A stretch of DNA of 64,000 bases from Variovorax paradoxus. Its GTDB lineage: Bacteria; Pseudomonadota; Gammaproteobacteria; Burkholderiales; Burkholderiaceae_C. The stretch lies in the NCBI RefSeq assembly GCF_029919115.1, contig NZ_CP123990.1:4490501-4554500 (forward strand), in the 5' to 3' direction. Position numbers and translations under genes: made by a program. The notes under the pieces were generated by a model. That model saw nothing but the letters and a program-made list of their open reading frames with translations. It searched no databases and had not been told where the DNA came from. The first letter of the stretch is position 1. Each line of letters starts with the position of its first letter. Below are positions 1 to 10,869 of this stretch, piece by piece.

Positions 1-108
1 GCGCGCTCGCGCGCTTTCCGTTTGCAGGCGACGGCACCGTTGTTCGCATCTGCGTAGTCTGGGCCAAATTCGCAGGTGCTGCTTTGTTTCCCAGCCGCGC
101 CGTGCCGC

Positions 109-139
109 AAAAAAAGCGGCGTCCCGCAAAGGACGCCGC
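109..139 (-). terminator. Rho-independent terminator of the groES-groEL operon
   Basis: A perfect 9-bp stem (GCGGCGTCC at 116-124 against GGACGCCGC at 131-139) has a 6-base loop. Read on the minus strand it is followed by seven T residues (complement of A 109-115). It lies about 30 bases past the groEL stop, as expected for an intrinsic terminator of this operon. Bases 1-108 hold no gene I can support. Confidence 0.85.
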
Positions 140-170
140 CTCATGCTTCAGGAAGCGCGATGCGAACTCA

Positions 171-1835
<1,665 letters not shown>

Positions 1836-2156
1836 TCAGGCGACGCGCTTCAGGCCGCCGCGTTCGCTGGTGTCGACAACCGCGAGCACGTCGTCCTCGC
1901 GCATCACCAGCAGTTCCTCGTCTTCGACCTTGACCGTCTGCCCCGCGTACTTGGCAAAGAGCACCTGGTCGCCCGCCTTCAGGTGCAAGGGGCGCAGGGT
2001 GCCGTCCGCAAGCAGCTTCCCTTGGCCCACCGAGAGCACCTCGCCCTGTTCGGGCTTCTCCGCGGCCGAGTCGGGAATCACGATGCCGGAAGCCGTCTTG
2101 CGCTGCTGTTCGATTCGCTTGACGATCACCCGGTCGTACAGAGGATGAAGTTTCAT
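1836..2156 (-). CDS. groES: Co-chaperonin GroES
   Basis: 10-kDa lid of the GroEL chamber. It opens with [14 protein letters not shown], the classic GroES start, and has the mobile-loop region around [12 protein letters not shown]. At 106 residues it is about ten longer than typical because of a C-terminal [11 protein letters not shown] extension. I chose ATG 2156. AGGAG sits 7 bases upstream, whereas the in-frame TTG six bases earlier would lie against that same Shine-Dalgarno. It is the first gene of the groESL operon, reading from a sigma32-like promoter. Confidence 0.95.
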   Translation of the reverse strand: MKLHPLYDRVIVKRIEQQRKTASGIVIPDSAAEKPEQGEVLSVGQGKLLADGTLRPLHLKAGDQVLFAKYAGQTVKVEDEELLVMREDDVLAVVDTSERGGLKRVA

Positions 2157-2229
2157 GTTCAATCTCCTAAGCGATACAGGTCATCAAAAAAGTTGAACCG
2201 GCGCCGAGAAACGCCGGCGCGCGAGAGCT

Positions 2230-2254
2230 ATGGGCTGGCCGCAAAGGCTTCAAG
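2230..2254 (-). promoter_or_regulatory. Candidate sigma32 (heat-shock) promoter of groES-groEL
   Basis: On the minus strand CTTGAA (complement of 2249-2254) is followed after 14 bases by CCCAT (complement of 2230-2234). This matches the sigma32 pattern CTTGAA-N13..17-CCCAT. It lies about 75 bases before the groES start. A GC-rich hairpin (CCGGCG/CGCCGG) lies in the leader. I see no HrcA CIRCE element. The match is seen in the sequence; its activity is inferred. Confidence 0.7.
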
Positions 2255-2289
2255 AGGTTGCGCCGCAAATTTTTTTGTGACGATGTTTT

Positions 2290-2946
2290 TCAGCCGCCGT
2301 TCCGCAGGATGCGATCGGCGCGGCCCAGCCGGTATACGGTGCGGCGCGCAGCGTGGCCGCCATGCAGGGGCTGGGGCATGACGGGGCAGGGCAGGGGGCG
2401 GCCGCCGCTCTCGTCGAGCGTGTCGTCGCCGTCGTCTTGCACTTCGGCCCAGATGCCGCGCTTGCGCGGCCTGAAGAGCCAGCGCAGGTAGCCGCGGTGG
2501 GCGGCAAGCCGCATCAGCTCTTCGCGATCGGGCGCGTCGGCCATGAGGTGCGCGCTATCGCTTTCGTCGTCTTCGTAGTAGCCGAAAGCGCGGCGGCCGT
2601 CGCTCACTTCGGTTGCGGGCGCACCAAGCCGCCACCATGCCGGCCGCTCCAGCCGCTCGACGTCCCAGGCGCCGAGCTGCCATGCGGCCTCGAGCAGCGA
2701 CTGCTCGAGCGCATCGAATGCATCGAGCACGCCCTGGGGCAGGTCGAACTGCGCCATCGACTGCGGCACCGGCCGCGCCGGCAATTCGAGGCCCGGCAGC
2801 CGCAGCGGCGTCTGCCGGAAGAAGCCGTGCCAGTGCAGCGACAGCAACGCAGGCGCTTCTTCGCGGGCCACGGCAGTCACGGTGACCGCATAGAGCGGCA
2901 AGCGCATCGCGTCGGACTGGTCGGCAACGGTTTCGAGAATGTTCAT
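2290..2946 (-). CDS. Hypothetical protein
   Basis: 218 residues starting MNILETVADQSDAMRL. The open frame extends further upstream, but ATG 2946 has GGAGG 7-8 bases before it and the upstream part has no convincing start. There is no signal peptide, membrane segment or motif I recognise. Visible features are an acidic stretch YYEDDESDS, a basic RPRKRG segment near residue 165 and several Trp residues. It is transcribed toward groES and away from the glycosyltransferase. I do not recognise the family and propose no function. Confidence 0.75.
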   Translation of the reverse strand: MNILETVADQSDAMRLPLYAVTVTAVAREEAPALLSLHWHGFFRQTPLRLPGLELPARPVPQSMAQFDLPQGVLDAFDALEQSLLEAAWQLGAWDVERLERPAWWRLGAPATEVSDGRRAFGYYEDDESDSAHLMADAPDREELMRLAAHRGYLRWLFRPRKRGIWAEVQDDGDDTLDESGGRPLPCPVMPQPLHGGHAARRTVYRLGRADRILRNGG

Positions 2947-3146
2947 CAAGAGACCTCCAATGCAACGAAAAAAATCTAGAACAAGCCGGCGTGGGCTGCA
3001 AGCGGCAAACGCCGCAGCCGCGCTTTTGAATGCTCTTGAAAATAAAACCAGGCGGCTCAAAATGGCGGCTCGGAAGCCACGCGCCTCCGTTTTCTTCGCT
3101 CTCATTCCTTGTTCATTCATTTCCTTGCGAGGAGACTGTCTTGACG

Positions 3147-4217
3147 ATGAAGATCGCGCAGATCGCCCCCCTCTATGAAGCCGTTCCGCCGCGGCTTTAC
3201 GGCGGCACCGAACGGGTTGTCGCTCACCTGGCCAATGCGCTGGTCGACCAGGGCCACGAGGTCACCCTGTTCGCTTCGGCCGATACCCAGACACGGGCCG
3301 AGCTCGCTCCCATGCGCGCGCAGGCCCTGCGCCTGGACCCCGCGCCGCTCAAGTCGGACCTGGCCAGCCACCTGAGCATGCTTCACGAAGTGAGGCGGCG
3401 GGCGCACCAGTTCGACGTGCTGCATTTCCACGTCGACCTGATGCACTTTCCGTTCTTCGACGACATGGCCGGGCGCACGCTCACCACGCTGCATGGCCGG
3501 CTCGACATTGCAGACTTGCCGGGTGCGTACATGCGCTGGAACCGGTATCCACTGGTCTCCATCTCGCGCCACCAGCGCAGGCCCATGCCCTTTGCCAACT
3601 GGTTTGCAACCATTCCCCACGGGCTCGACGAAACGCCTTACGCATTCCAGCCCAAGCCTGACGGATACCTGGCCTTTCTTGGGCGCATCTCTCCGGAAAA
3701 ACGGCCCGACCGCGCTATCGAGATCGCAAGGAAGGCCGGGCTCCCGCTCAAGATTGCGGCCAAGGTCGATGCAGCGGATGCGAGTTACTTTGCGCAAAAG
3801 ATCAAGCCCATGCTCGACGACCCGTTGGTCGAATACATCGGCGAGATCGGCGATGCGGACAAGGCGAGGTTTCTTGGCGGTGCACGGGCGCTGCTCTTTC
3901 CTATCGACTGGCCGGAGCCCTTTGGCCTCGTGATGATCGAGGCCATGGCTTGCGGCACGCCGGTGATCGGATGGCGCTGCGGCTCGGTGCCCGAAGTGAT
4001 AGAGCATGGCGTGAGCGGGCTCATCGTCGAAGACGAGTCGCAGGCGGTGGAGGCAGTGCACGCCATTGGCAAGCTCGACCGTCACCGCGTGCGCCAGGCG
4101 TTCGAAAGCAGGTTCTCCGCGCACGCGATGGCCAGTGCCTATGTGGAGCAATACAAGCGGCTGATCGGTGGCGGGGTGCTGCCGCCGCAAGATCATGTCT
4201 ATCACGAGGTGGCCTGA
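3147..4217 (+). CDS. Glycosyltransferase family 4 protein
   Basis: GT-B fold retaining glycosyltransferase of 356 residues. The N-terminal half has the GGTERVV acceptor loop. The C-terminal half has GRISPEKRPD and the nucleotide-sugar signature EPFGLVMIEAMACGTPVI with its paired Glu residues. There is no signal peptide, so it is cytoplasmic. ATG 3147 fits the family start (MKIAQIAP), but a TTG at 3141 is better spaced from GAGGAG (3129-3134), so the true start may be two codons earlier. Three bases separate it from the debranching-enzyme gene, so they are almost certainly co-transcribed and probably act on the same alpha-glucan or oligosaccharide. Donor and acceptor cannot be named. Confidence 0.9.
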   Translation: MKIAQIAPLYEAVPPRLYGGTERVVAHLANALVDQGHEVTLFASADTQTRAELAPMRAQALRLDPAPLKSDLASHLSMLHEVRRRAHQFDVLHFHVDLMHFPFFDDMAGRTLTTLHGRLDIADLPGAYMRWNRYPLVSISRHQRRPMPFANWFATIPHGLDETPYAFQPKPDGYLAFLGRISPEKRPDRAIEIARKAGLPLKIAAKVDAADASYFAQKIKPMLDDPLVEYIGEIGDADKARFLGGARALLFPIDWPEPFGLVMIEAMACGTPVIGWRCGSVPEVIEHGVSGLIVEDESQAVEAVHAIGKLDRHRVRQAFESRFSAHAMASAYVEQYKRLIGGGVLPPQDHVYHEVA

Positions 4218-4220
4218 GCG

Positions 4221-6365
4221 ATGAGCGTCGAAGCGCCTGCTGTCGAACAAGCCGAGCCGGCAACCGAGCGCGCGGTGCAGCACGCGTTCGTGCTCAAGGA
4301 GGGCGACACTTATTTTGTGATGGACGGCCACGGCGACGTGGGCGGCGGCGTGGACGGTCTCTTTCATGACGACACGCGCATGCTGTCGGCATTCGTGCTG
4401 CGGCTCGACGGCGCACGGCCGTCGCTGTTGTCCAGCGGGGTCAGCCAGGACAACGTCTTCTTCACCGCCAATCTCACCAACCGGCCCTTGCCGGTGCTCG
4501 GATCGACATCGATGCCGCAGGGCGTGATTCATCTGGAGCGCAAGCGCTTTCTGTGGAACGCGCGGCTGTTCGAGCGCATCCGGCTCGTCAACTACAGCGA
4601 CCAGCCCGCGCAGGCGCCGCTCGCGTTGCAGTTCGGCGCGGACTTTCGGGACATGTTCGAAGTGCGCGGCCAGCAGCGCGCGCGGCGTGGCGACATCGGC
4701 GCACCGGAGGTGGGCGCGCAAGGCGTGGTGCTGCGCTACCAGGGGCTCGACTCGGTCACGCGGCTCGCGTGCATCGATTTTTCGCAAGCGCCGCAGCGCC
4801 TTGATGCAGGTACCGCAGAATTCACCGTGCCTCTTGCGGCGCATGGCGAGTGGACGCTGTACATGGAGGTGGGCACGGAACCCGGGGTGCCCGATGCAGT
4901 GCGGTTCCGAGAAGCCGGCGTGCTAGCGCGGTGGCGCATGCGCGCACGCCAGCGCCGCGGTTCGCGCCTGCAGGCGTCGGGGCGCTTGTTCCAGGCGTGG
5001 CTCGACCGCTCGCGCGCCGACCTTGCGCTGCTCACCACCGACCTGCCCACGGGGCCGTATCCGTATGCGGGCATTCCATGGTTCTCCACGCCCTTCGGCC
5101 GGGACGCCATCGTGACGGCTTTCCAGACGCTGTGGATCGATCCGAGGCTCGCGCAGGGCGTGCTCGAATTTCTTGCGGCGCGGCAGGCGCACCAGACCTC
5201 GAGCTTTCGCGATGCCGAGCCCGGGAAAATCATGCACGAGACCCGCAAGGGCGAAATGGCCGCGGTAGACGAGCTGCCCTTCGGCCAGTACTACGGCGGG
5301 GTCGACACCACGCCGCTTTTCGTGGCCTTGGCAGGTGCCTATGCGCGGCGCACCGCCGACCGCGCCACCATCGCGCACATCTGGCCCGCGCTGTGCGCCG
5401 CTTGCGAGTGGATGGAGCGCAACATGGCACGCCACCCGCACGGCCTGCTGGCCTACCAGCGCGGTGAAGCGAGCGGCCTTGCCAACCAGGGGTGGAAAGA
5501 CAGCCACGACTCGATCTTCCACGCCGACGGCCGCACGCCCGAAGGGCCGATTGCACTTGTAGAGGTGCAGGGCTATGTCTATGCGGCTTTCCTAGCGATG
5601 GCCTCGATGGCGGAGTGGCAGGGCGACTCCGGCGCCAGCCGTTGGCGGCAACGTGCGGAGGCCATGCGCGAAGCGGTCGAAAGCCGCTTCTGGCTCGAAG
5701 ACCTGAAGTTCTACGCGCTTGCCATCGACGGCGCCAACCAGCCGTGCCGCGTGCGTTCCTCCAATGCGGGGCATCTGCTCTTCACGGGCCTGCCGGTCGA
5801 AGAGCGGGCTCTGTCGGTTGGCCATCAGTTGCTGTCGTCCGCATTCGCATCGGGCTGGGGCATTCGCACCTTGCCAACGGAGGCTGTGCGCTTCAACCCG
5901 ATGTCGTATCACAACGGCTCGGTGTGGCCGCACGATGTGGCGTTGTGCGCGGCGGGGCTTGCGCACTACGGCGAGCGAGACGGCGTGGTGCGCATCCTGG
6001 ACAACCTGTTCGAGACGGCCTCGCACTTCGGCATGCGCCTGCCCGAACTCTTCTGCGGATTCGACCGCCAGCCCGGCCAGTCACCCGTTGCCTACCCCGT
6101 GGCATGCCTGCCGCAGGCGTGGGCGGCGGGGTCTGTGTTCATGCTGCTGCAGGCTTGCCTGGGCCTGCATGTGGACGGCATCCAGCGCGAGGTGAGGATC
6201 GTGCAACCGCACCTGCCGGCGGACATCGACCAGCTGCATGTGCAGGGGCTGCATGTTGGGAGTGCGCGGGTGGACCTGCACTTCCAGCGCCTGGAAGAGC
6301 GCATCGTGGTGGTCGCGCAATCGGCGCCCGGAACGCCCAGGGTCGACGTGAACCTGCAGCTCTAG
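4221..6365 (+). CDS. Glycogen-debranching-type amylo-alpha-1,6-glucosidase family protein
   Basis: 714 residues with two parts: an N-terminal beta-rich GDE_N-like domain (about residues 20-220, with GLFHDDTRMLSAF) and a C-terminal (alpha/alpha)6 catalytic domain (about 270-700). The catalytic part carries GIPWFSTPFGRDAIVTAF and YHNGSVWPHD, both typical of bacterial amylo-1,6-glucosidases. No signal peptide is present. It follows the GT4 gene after three bases. The usual glycogen genes (glgA, glgB, glgC, glgP) are not in the window. The pair may therefore serve another alpha-glucan or a glucosylated solute rather than classical glycogen, which is inference. It is not a GH13 enzyme such as GlgX. 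Confidence 0.88.
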   Translation: MSVEAPAVEQAEPATERAVQHAFVLKEGDTYFVMDGHGDVGGGVDGLFHDDTRMLSAFVLRLDGARPSLLSSGVSQDNVFFTANLTNRPLPVLGSTSMPQGVIHLERKRFLWNARLFERIRLVNYSDQPAQAPLALQFGADFRDMFEVRGQQRARRGDIGAPEVGAQGVVLRYQGLDSVTRLACIDFSQAPQRLDAGTAEFTVPLAAHGEWTLYMEVGTEPGVPDAVRFREAGVLARWRMRARQRRGSRLQASGRLFQAWLDRSRADLALLTTDLPTGPYPYAGIPWFSTPFGRDAIVTAFQTLWIDPRLAQGVLEFLAARQAHQTSSFRDAEPGKIMHETRKGEMAAVDELPFGQYYGGVDTTPLFVALAGAYARRTADRATIAHIWPALCAACEWMERNMARHPHGLLAYQRGEASGLANQGWKDSHDSIFHADGRTPEGPIALVEVQGYVYAAFLAMASMAEWQGDSGASRWRQRAEAMREAVESRFWLEDLKFYALAIDGANQPCRVRSSNAGHLLFTGLPVEERALSVGHQLLSSAFASGWGIRTLPTEAVRFNPMSYHNGSVWPHDVALCAAGLAHYGERDGVVRILDNLFETASHFGMRLPELFCGFDRQPGQSPVAYPVACLPQAWAAGSVFMLLQACLGLHVDGIQREVRIVQPHLPADIDQLHVQGLHVGSARVDLHFQRLEERIVVVAQSAPGTPRVDVNLQL

Positions 6366-6408
6366 CGGCGCGGCGCGCAGCGTGACATTTCTGAACACGC
6401 CGCGCCGC
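6365..6408 (+). other. Strong GC hairpin after the debranching-enzyme gene
   Basis: Perfect 11-bp inverted repeat, GCGGCGCGGCG (6365-6375) against CGCCGCGCCGC (6398-6408), starting at the stop codon. No T run follows, so it is not a classical intrinsic terminator. It may slow 3' decay or assist Rho. The rest of the gap to 6560 shows no gene. Confidence 0.5.
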
Positions 6409-6560
6409 GCGCGTGACACGGATTGTCATGTGCGAGAAGTTTTGCGGGCAATCGGGCCGCCGTGCGAAGCGATCCGCCTGCACGGCGAGTAGGAAAGGGT
6501 TCAATCGCGGATTGGGCATGCATGTTGCGGTAGCAAGGTTTAACAAAACCTCAATACAAC

Positions 6561-8822
6561 ATGCATCAACCGGCCAGCGAAGACAACAACCTCCCCGACA
6601 ACACCCTCGACAACTCCCTGGACCGCCGCATGTTCTGCATGGGCGCGATGAGTCTCGCCGCCCTCGGAACCGCCGCTTGCGGCGGAGGAGGAGGCGGCAG
6701 CGGAGCGGGCAGCGTCGGCCTGCTTGGCGGTGCGACGCAGGGCACCGCTGGTGCGGCACCCGGGTCCGCAACGGGCTCCGGCTCCGAAGACGTGCCGGCG
6801 CCAGCACCCTCGCCCGCGCGAGCGAAGCCGTTCGTTCACCCCGGCCTGCTGCACACCGAGGCCGACTTCGAGCGCATGCGTCTCAAGGTCGCGGCCAACG
6901 CACAGCCCTGGCTCGCCGGATGGAATGCGCTCACATCCAACGGCCGCTCGCAGCTCGGTGCCACGCCGCGGCCGCTGGCCACCGTGATTCGGGGGGACGT
7001 CCCGGGCCAGAACTTCGCGCAGTTCTACATCGACGTCGCGCGCGCCTATCAGTTGGCGCTGCGCTGGAAGGTTTCGCAGGACACGCGCTATGCCGACTTG
7101 GCGATCAGGTTCCTCAACGAGTGGTCGTCCACGTTGACGGCGATCGAGGGCAACGCCGACCGCTTTCTTGCGGCTGGCATCTACGGCCAGCAGTTCGCGA
7201 ATGCGGCCGAGATCATGCGCACCTATCCGGGCTGGGCCGCAAGTGACTTCGCGCGTTTCCAGAACATGATGCTGACGGTGTTCTATCCGCTCAACCACAG
7301 CTTTCTTGTCAACCACAACGACTCGGAGATCACCAACTACTGGGCCAACTGGGACCAGTGCACGATTGGCGCCATCCTGGCCATCGGCGTGCTGTGCGAC
7401 CGGCGCGACATCTACGACGAGGCCATCGACTACTACCGCAACGGTGCGGGCAACGGGGCCGGCCTGCAAGCGGTCTATCACGTGCATGCTGGCTATCTGG
7501 GCCAATGGCAGGAAAGCGGCCGCGACCAGGGCCACTGCACATTGGGCATCGGGCTTGCGGGCGCGTTCTGCGAAATGGCATGGAACCAGGGCGACGACAT
7601 CTACGGCTATGAGAACAACCGCTTCCTGGCCGGTGCCGAGTACGTCGCCAAGTCCAATCTGCGCGACGGCGCGGGCAATTTCTACACCGTGCCCTTCATC
7701 ACCAACGTGAACCGGCAGGGAACGCAGTCGGTGCTGGCGACGGGTGGGCAGGGGCATCGGCGCGGCATCTGGGAGAGCGTGTACAACCATTATGCAAACC
7801 GCCTCGGCATTGCCACGCCCTACACCGCGCTGCAGGCCGAGCAGATGCGCCCGGAAACGGACGGCAGCAACGGCGACCAGCTCGGCTTCGGAACCCTGAC
7901 CTTCACGCGCGATCCGCTCACGGCGCTCGTGCGGCCGAGCGGGCTCACTGCGCGGGTGCGCGCATCGCAAGTGGAGTTGTCGTGGTGGGGCAGCACCGGT
8001 GCGCTGAGCTACGCGGTCAGGCGCGCCTCCACCGCGGGCGGGCCCTACAGCACCACCGTGGCTTCAGGCATTACCGACACGCTGACCTTCACGGACGCCA
8101 CGGGCGTCGCGGGAGAGGTGTACTACTACGCCGTGGTTGCCGTGAACGCAGGCGGAGAGAGCGAGCCATCCGCCGAAGCCCGGGCCGCCCTCAAGCCCGA
8201 GCTGCTGATGCACCTCAGGTTCGACGAAGCGCAAGGAAACTCCGCCGCCGATGCGACAGGCCGGTTCGCCGCCAGCGAACTTGCCGGTGGCGCGGCCTGG
8301 ACTGCGGGCCGCAACGCAGCAGGGGCGATCGCCCTGGGTGGCACGGGCGCCCACATCAACCTGCCCGCGGGGCTGGTGAAGGACACGGCCGACTTCTCGA
8401 TCGCATGTTGGGTGTACGTGGACAGCCTCTCGACGTGGTCGCGCGTCTTCGACTTCGGCTCCGGCACGCGCCGCTACATGATGCTCACGCCGCGCAGCAA
8501 TGCCGGCACCGTGCGCTACGCGATCTCCAGGGTTCACGGCTACAACGAGCAGGTGATCGAAGGCACATCGCCATTGCCGACCGGGCGCTGGGTGCATGTG
8601 GCGGTGACCTTGGCCGGCACGCTCGGCACGCTGTATGTCGACGGCGCGGCGGTGGGCGGCAACGCGCAGATGACGCTGGCGCCCTTCGACCTGGGAGAGA
8701 CCACGCAGAACTTTCTCGGGCGCTCCCAGTATCCGAACGATCCGGCGCTGCGCGCCCAACTGGACGATTTCCGCGTCTATCAGGGCGCGCTGGGCGCCGC
8801 GGAAATCGCGGCGCTGCTCTAG
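6561..8822 (+). CDS. Exported alginate-lyase-family lipoprotein with Fn3 and LamG domains
   Basis: 753 residues. The N terminus has a twin-arginine-like RRMFCMG followed by a short hydrophobic stretch and lipobox LGTAAC, then a Gly/Ser/Ala/Pro linker, so it is probably Tat-exported and lipid-anchored. Residues about 90-420 resemble alginate lyase family alpha/alpha barrels, including repeated NH and NYWANWDQC segments. Residues about 450-545 form a fibronectin-III-like domain. The last 200 or so form a LamG/concanavalin-like domain (DFSIACWVYVDS, GRWVHVAVTL). The likely role is binding and beta-elimination of a uronate-containing polysaccharide outside the cell; the substrate is unknown. It appears monocistronic, and its last 4 bases overlap the convergent DUF3883 gene. 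Confidence 0.82.
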   Translation: MHQPASEDNNLPDNTLDNSLDRRMFCMGAMSLAALGTAACGGGGGGSGAGSVGLLGGATQGTAGAAPGSATGSGSEDVPAPAPSPARAKPFVHPGLLHTEADFERMRLKVAANAQPWLAGWNALTSNGRSQLGATPRPLATVIRGDVPGQNFAQFYIDVARAYQLALRWKVSQDTRYADLAIRFLNEWSSTLTAIEGNADRFLAAGIYGQQFANAAEIMRTYPGWAASDFARFQNMMLTVFYPLNHSFLVNHNDSEITNYWANWDQCTIGAILAIGVLCDRRDIYDEAIDYYRNGAGNGAGLQAVYHVHAGYLGQWQESGRDQGHCTLGIGLAGAFCEMAWNQGDDIYGYENNRFLAGAEYVAKSNLRDGAGNFYTVPFITNVNRQGTQSVLATGGQGHRRGIWESVYNHYANRLGIATPYTALQAEQMRPETDGSNGDQLGFGTLTFTRDPLTALVRPSGLTARVRASQVELSWWGSTGALSYAVRRASTAGGPYSTTVASGITDTLTFTDATGVAGEVYYYAVVAVNAGGESEPSAEARAALKPELLMHLRFDEAQGNSAADATGRFAASELAGGAAWTAGRNAAGAIALGGTGAHINLPAGLVKDTADFSIACWVYVDSLSTWSRVFDFGSGTRRYMMLTPRSNAGTVRYAISRVHGYNEQVIEGTSPLPTGRWVHVAVTLAGTLGTLYVDGAAVGGNAQMTLAPFDLGETTQNFLGRSQYPNDPALRAQLDDFRVYQGALGAAEIAALL

Positions 8823-9736
8823 CCCCCGGCTTTGAAGCCGGGCGCCTGGCTCATTTCCGAAGGCTTGTAGATCTTGTGCTGCGCGGTGGGCCCGCCGGCG
8901 TCTGCCACCACCAGCAGGCGCCAGAGCGGCTCGCGTGCGGAGCAGGCGTTTTCTTCGGGCGTGAGGTGGAAGTTGGGCGTTGCGGTGGAGGTGCCCTTCA
9001 CGGTCACCCTGAGCAGGGTTGCGCCTTTCGCATTCGACACCTCGATGTCGTAGCCCAGCTTCTGGCTGGTCACGTCCTCGGCGTTGTAGCCGTAGCCCTT
9101 GAAGTGGCCCATGACATACGCCATGGCGGCAGCCTGGACCTCTTCTGCCGAAGCCGGCTTGGCCGCCTCGGGCTCCGCTTCCACAGCCGCGGGAACGCCG
9201 CCTCGCGCCTTGGCGGCCTGCATGTCGGCTTCATCGGGAACCCAGCCGCGCGGGCCGCGCACCAGCACCGCCAGCAGCTGCTCGGGCTCCCAGCTTGCAA
9301 CGTGCCATTCGGAGTCGTCGCGCACGCGCGTGGACACCTTCGCGTTCTTGTTGCTCTCCAGTTCGGCAATGGCGATGCGGTTGGTCTGCACGACGGCCCG
9401 GAAGCCCTGGCCCGCATCGAAGGTGCGCTTCAGCAATGCGAGGCGATCCTTGGCACGCTGTACCTGGTTGGGCGTTCGCGCGCCGCCGCCCGGGCGATGC
9501 TGCGTATCGAGCGATTCGAGATAGAACCAGCGCCCGCTCGCGCCGACGTTCACGTACTCCGCCCAGATGGTGGCAATGACGTTGTCGCCCGTTGCCATCC
9601 AGGCGTACTCGAACGGCTTGTCGCGCGCGTCGAACACGCCCATCTTGGCGACGATTTCGACCGGACTGAGCCGTGGTCCTGACAGTCGCATCTCGTCGAT
9701 GACGGCGAGTACACGGGGGTCGACTTCCTTGTCCAT
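8819..9736 (-). CDS. DUF3883-containing protein of unknown function
   Basis: 305 residues, soluble. The C-terminal third, with LGYDIEVSN, LLRVTVKGTS and LWRLLVVADA, matches the DUF3883 pattern, a nuclease-like (PD-(D/E)XK-related) fold often seen at the C terminus of helicase or defence-associated proteins. The N-terminal two thirds (WAEYVNVG, DTQHRPGGGARTPNQVQRAKDR) are unfamiliar. Here the domain stands without a helicase or methylase partner. The gene lies 61 bases downstream of a LysR gene on the same strand and could be read through from it. The domain call comes from pattern recognition and needs a profile search. Confidence 0.6.
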   Translation of the reverse strand: MDKEVDPRVLAVIDEMRLSGPRLSPVEIVAKMGVFDARDKPFEYAWMATGDNVIATIWAEYVNVGASGRWFYLESLDTQHRPGGGARTPNQVQRAKDRLALLKRTFDAGQGFRAVVQTNRIAIAELESNKNAKVSTRVRDDSEWHVASWEPEQLLAVLVRGPRGWVPDEADMQAAKARGGVPAAVEAEPEAAKPASAEEVQAAAMAYVMGHFKGYGYNAEDVTSQKLGYDIEVSNAKGATLLRVTVKGTSTATPNFHLTPEENACSAREPLWRLLVVADAGGPTAQHKIYKPSEMSQAPGFKAGG

Positions 9737-9797
9737 TCAGCGGGCTTCTGGCGAGTTTGGGGGGTGGGAGTATGCCGCATCATCCCCGCCGCACAAG

Positions 9798-10745
9798 TCA
9801 GCCTGTGTTACCGCGCGCCCGAATGCCGCCGGACAGGCGCTGGGCCAGCTTCTGCTCGCGAAAGGCCTCGGTCACAAAATCGACAAACGCGCGCGTCTTG
9901 CCCGGCAGCAGCTTCTGGCTGGCAAAGTACAGCGAGAGCGGCCCAAGGTCGCAATGCCAGTCGGGCAACAGCCGCTCCAACGCGCCGCTGTGCAGGTGGG
10001 GCGCGGCATGCGGCACGGCGATCAGGCCGACGCCCAGGCCCAGCAGTGTTGCGCGGCAGAGCGCATCGGGGTCGTTCACCATCATCACCGGCTTTTGCGT
10101 GGCCGCCATCTCGCGCCCCGCGGCGTTGCGCATGACCGGTGTGCGCAAGCGGCCATGCAGCGGCGATCGCATGGACACGGCTGCGAGTTCCGCAAGCCCG
10201 GCCGGGTCTTTAGGGCGGCGCTTGCCGCGCAGGAAATCCGGCGCCGCCGCCGCAATCAGGTGGATGCGCCCGAGTTCGCGTGCCACCATGCCGGGCGGCA
10301 ACTCGAAACCCCCGCCGACAGCCGCATCGAAGCCGCCGGCAATCAGGTCGAGCGGACGGTTGTCGAAGAACCAGTCCGGAACGACGGCCGGATACTTTTC
10401 GAGAAAAGCGGGCATCAGCGGCAACAGGTAGTCCATGCCGAAGCCGGGCGCCGCGCTCAGCTTGAGCACCCCGGCCGGCTGGCCGGCATTCACGGTGATG
10501 TCGGCGATCGCGCCCTGGATGCTGTCGAGCCCGCCTTGCACCGACTGCAGGAAGCGTTCACCCGCCTCGCTCAACGTAAGGCCGCGCGTGCTGCGCTGGA
10601 AGAGGCGCACGCCAAGGTTGCGCTCCAGCTGGGCCACGTTGCGGCTGACTGCCGCCGGCGTGAGCGCCAGCCGGCGCGCAGCCGACGAGAAGCTGCCCGT
10701 CTCGGCGCTGCGCACGAAGGATTCGAGGTTGGCGAGGGTTTCCAT
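9798..10745 (-). CDS. LysR-family transcriptional regulator
   Basis: 315 residues. The N-terminal winged helix-turn-helix (LESFVRSAETGSFSSAARRLALTPAAVSRNV) has the CrgA-type layout. It is followed by the linker helix and a two-lobed effector domain from about residue 90. It is divergent from an F420-reductase-like gene, and a perfect palindrome lies between them, so that gene is the probable target together with autoregulation. The effector is unknown. Confidence 0.93.
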   Translation of the reverse strand: METLANLESFVRSAETGSFSSAARRLALTPAAVSRNVAQLERNLGVRLFQRSTRGLTLSEAGERFLQSVQGGLDSIQGAIADITVNAGQPAGVLKLSAAPGFGMDYLLPLMPAFLEKYPAVVPDWFFDNRPLDLIAGGFDAAVGGGFELPPGMVARELGRIHLIAAAAPDFLRGKRRPKDPAGLAELAAVSMRSPLHGRLRTPVMRNAAGREMAATQKPVMMVNDPDALCRATLLGLGVGLIAVPHAAPHLHSGALERLLPDWHCDLGPLSLYFASQKLLPGKTRAFVDFVTEAFREQKLAQRLSGGIRARGNTG

Positions 10746-10765
10746 TCACCTCATTTCAACAAATG

Positions 10766-10782
10766 CTTGAAAGTAATTCAAG
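10766..10782. promoter_or_regulatory. LysR-type operator candidate
   Basis: CTTGAA-AGTAA-TTCAAG is a perfect interrupted palindrome containing a T-N11-A core. It lies 21 bases from the LysR start and about 90 bases before the divergent reductase start. A second 10-bp palindrome, AGTCGCGACT, follows at 10785-10794. This placement is typical of a LysR regulatory site. Confidence 0.6.
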
Positions 10783-10869
10783 CCAGTCGCGACTATTGCT
10801 ATAGGAGGTGAATGCCTAAAGTTGAGCCCAGCAAGACGATCTTGCGTACTTCAGCAAAAGGAAAAGCAA

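Noticed and set aside
3117..4844. A 575-codon minus-strand frame over the GT4 and debranching genes
   Set aside because: Antisense to two genes with strong motifs.
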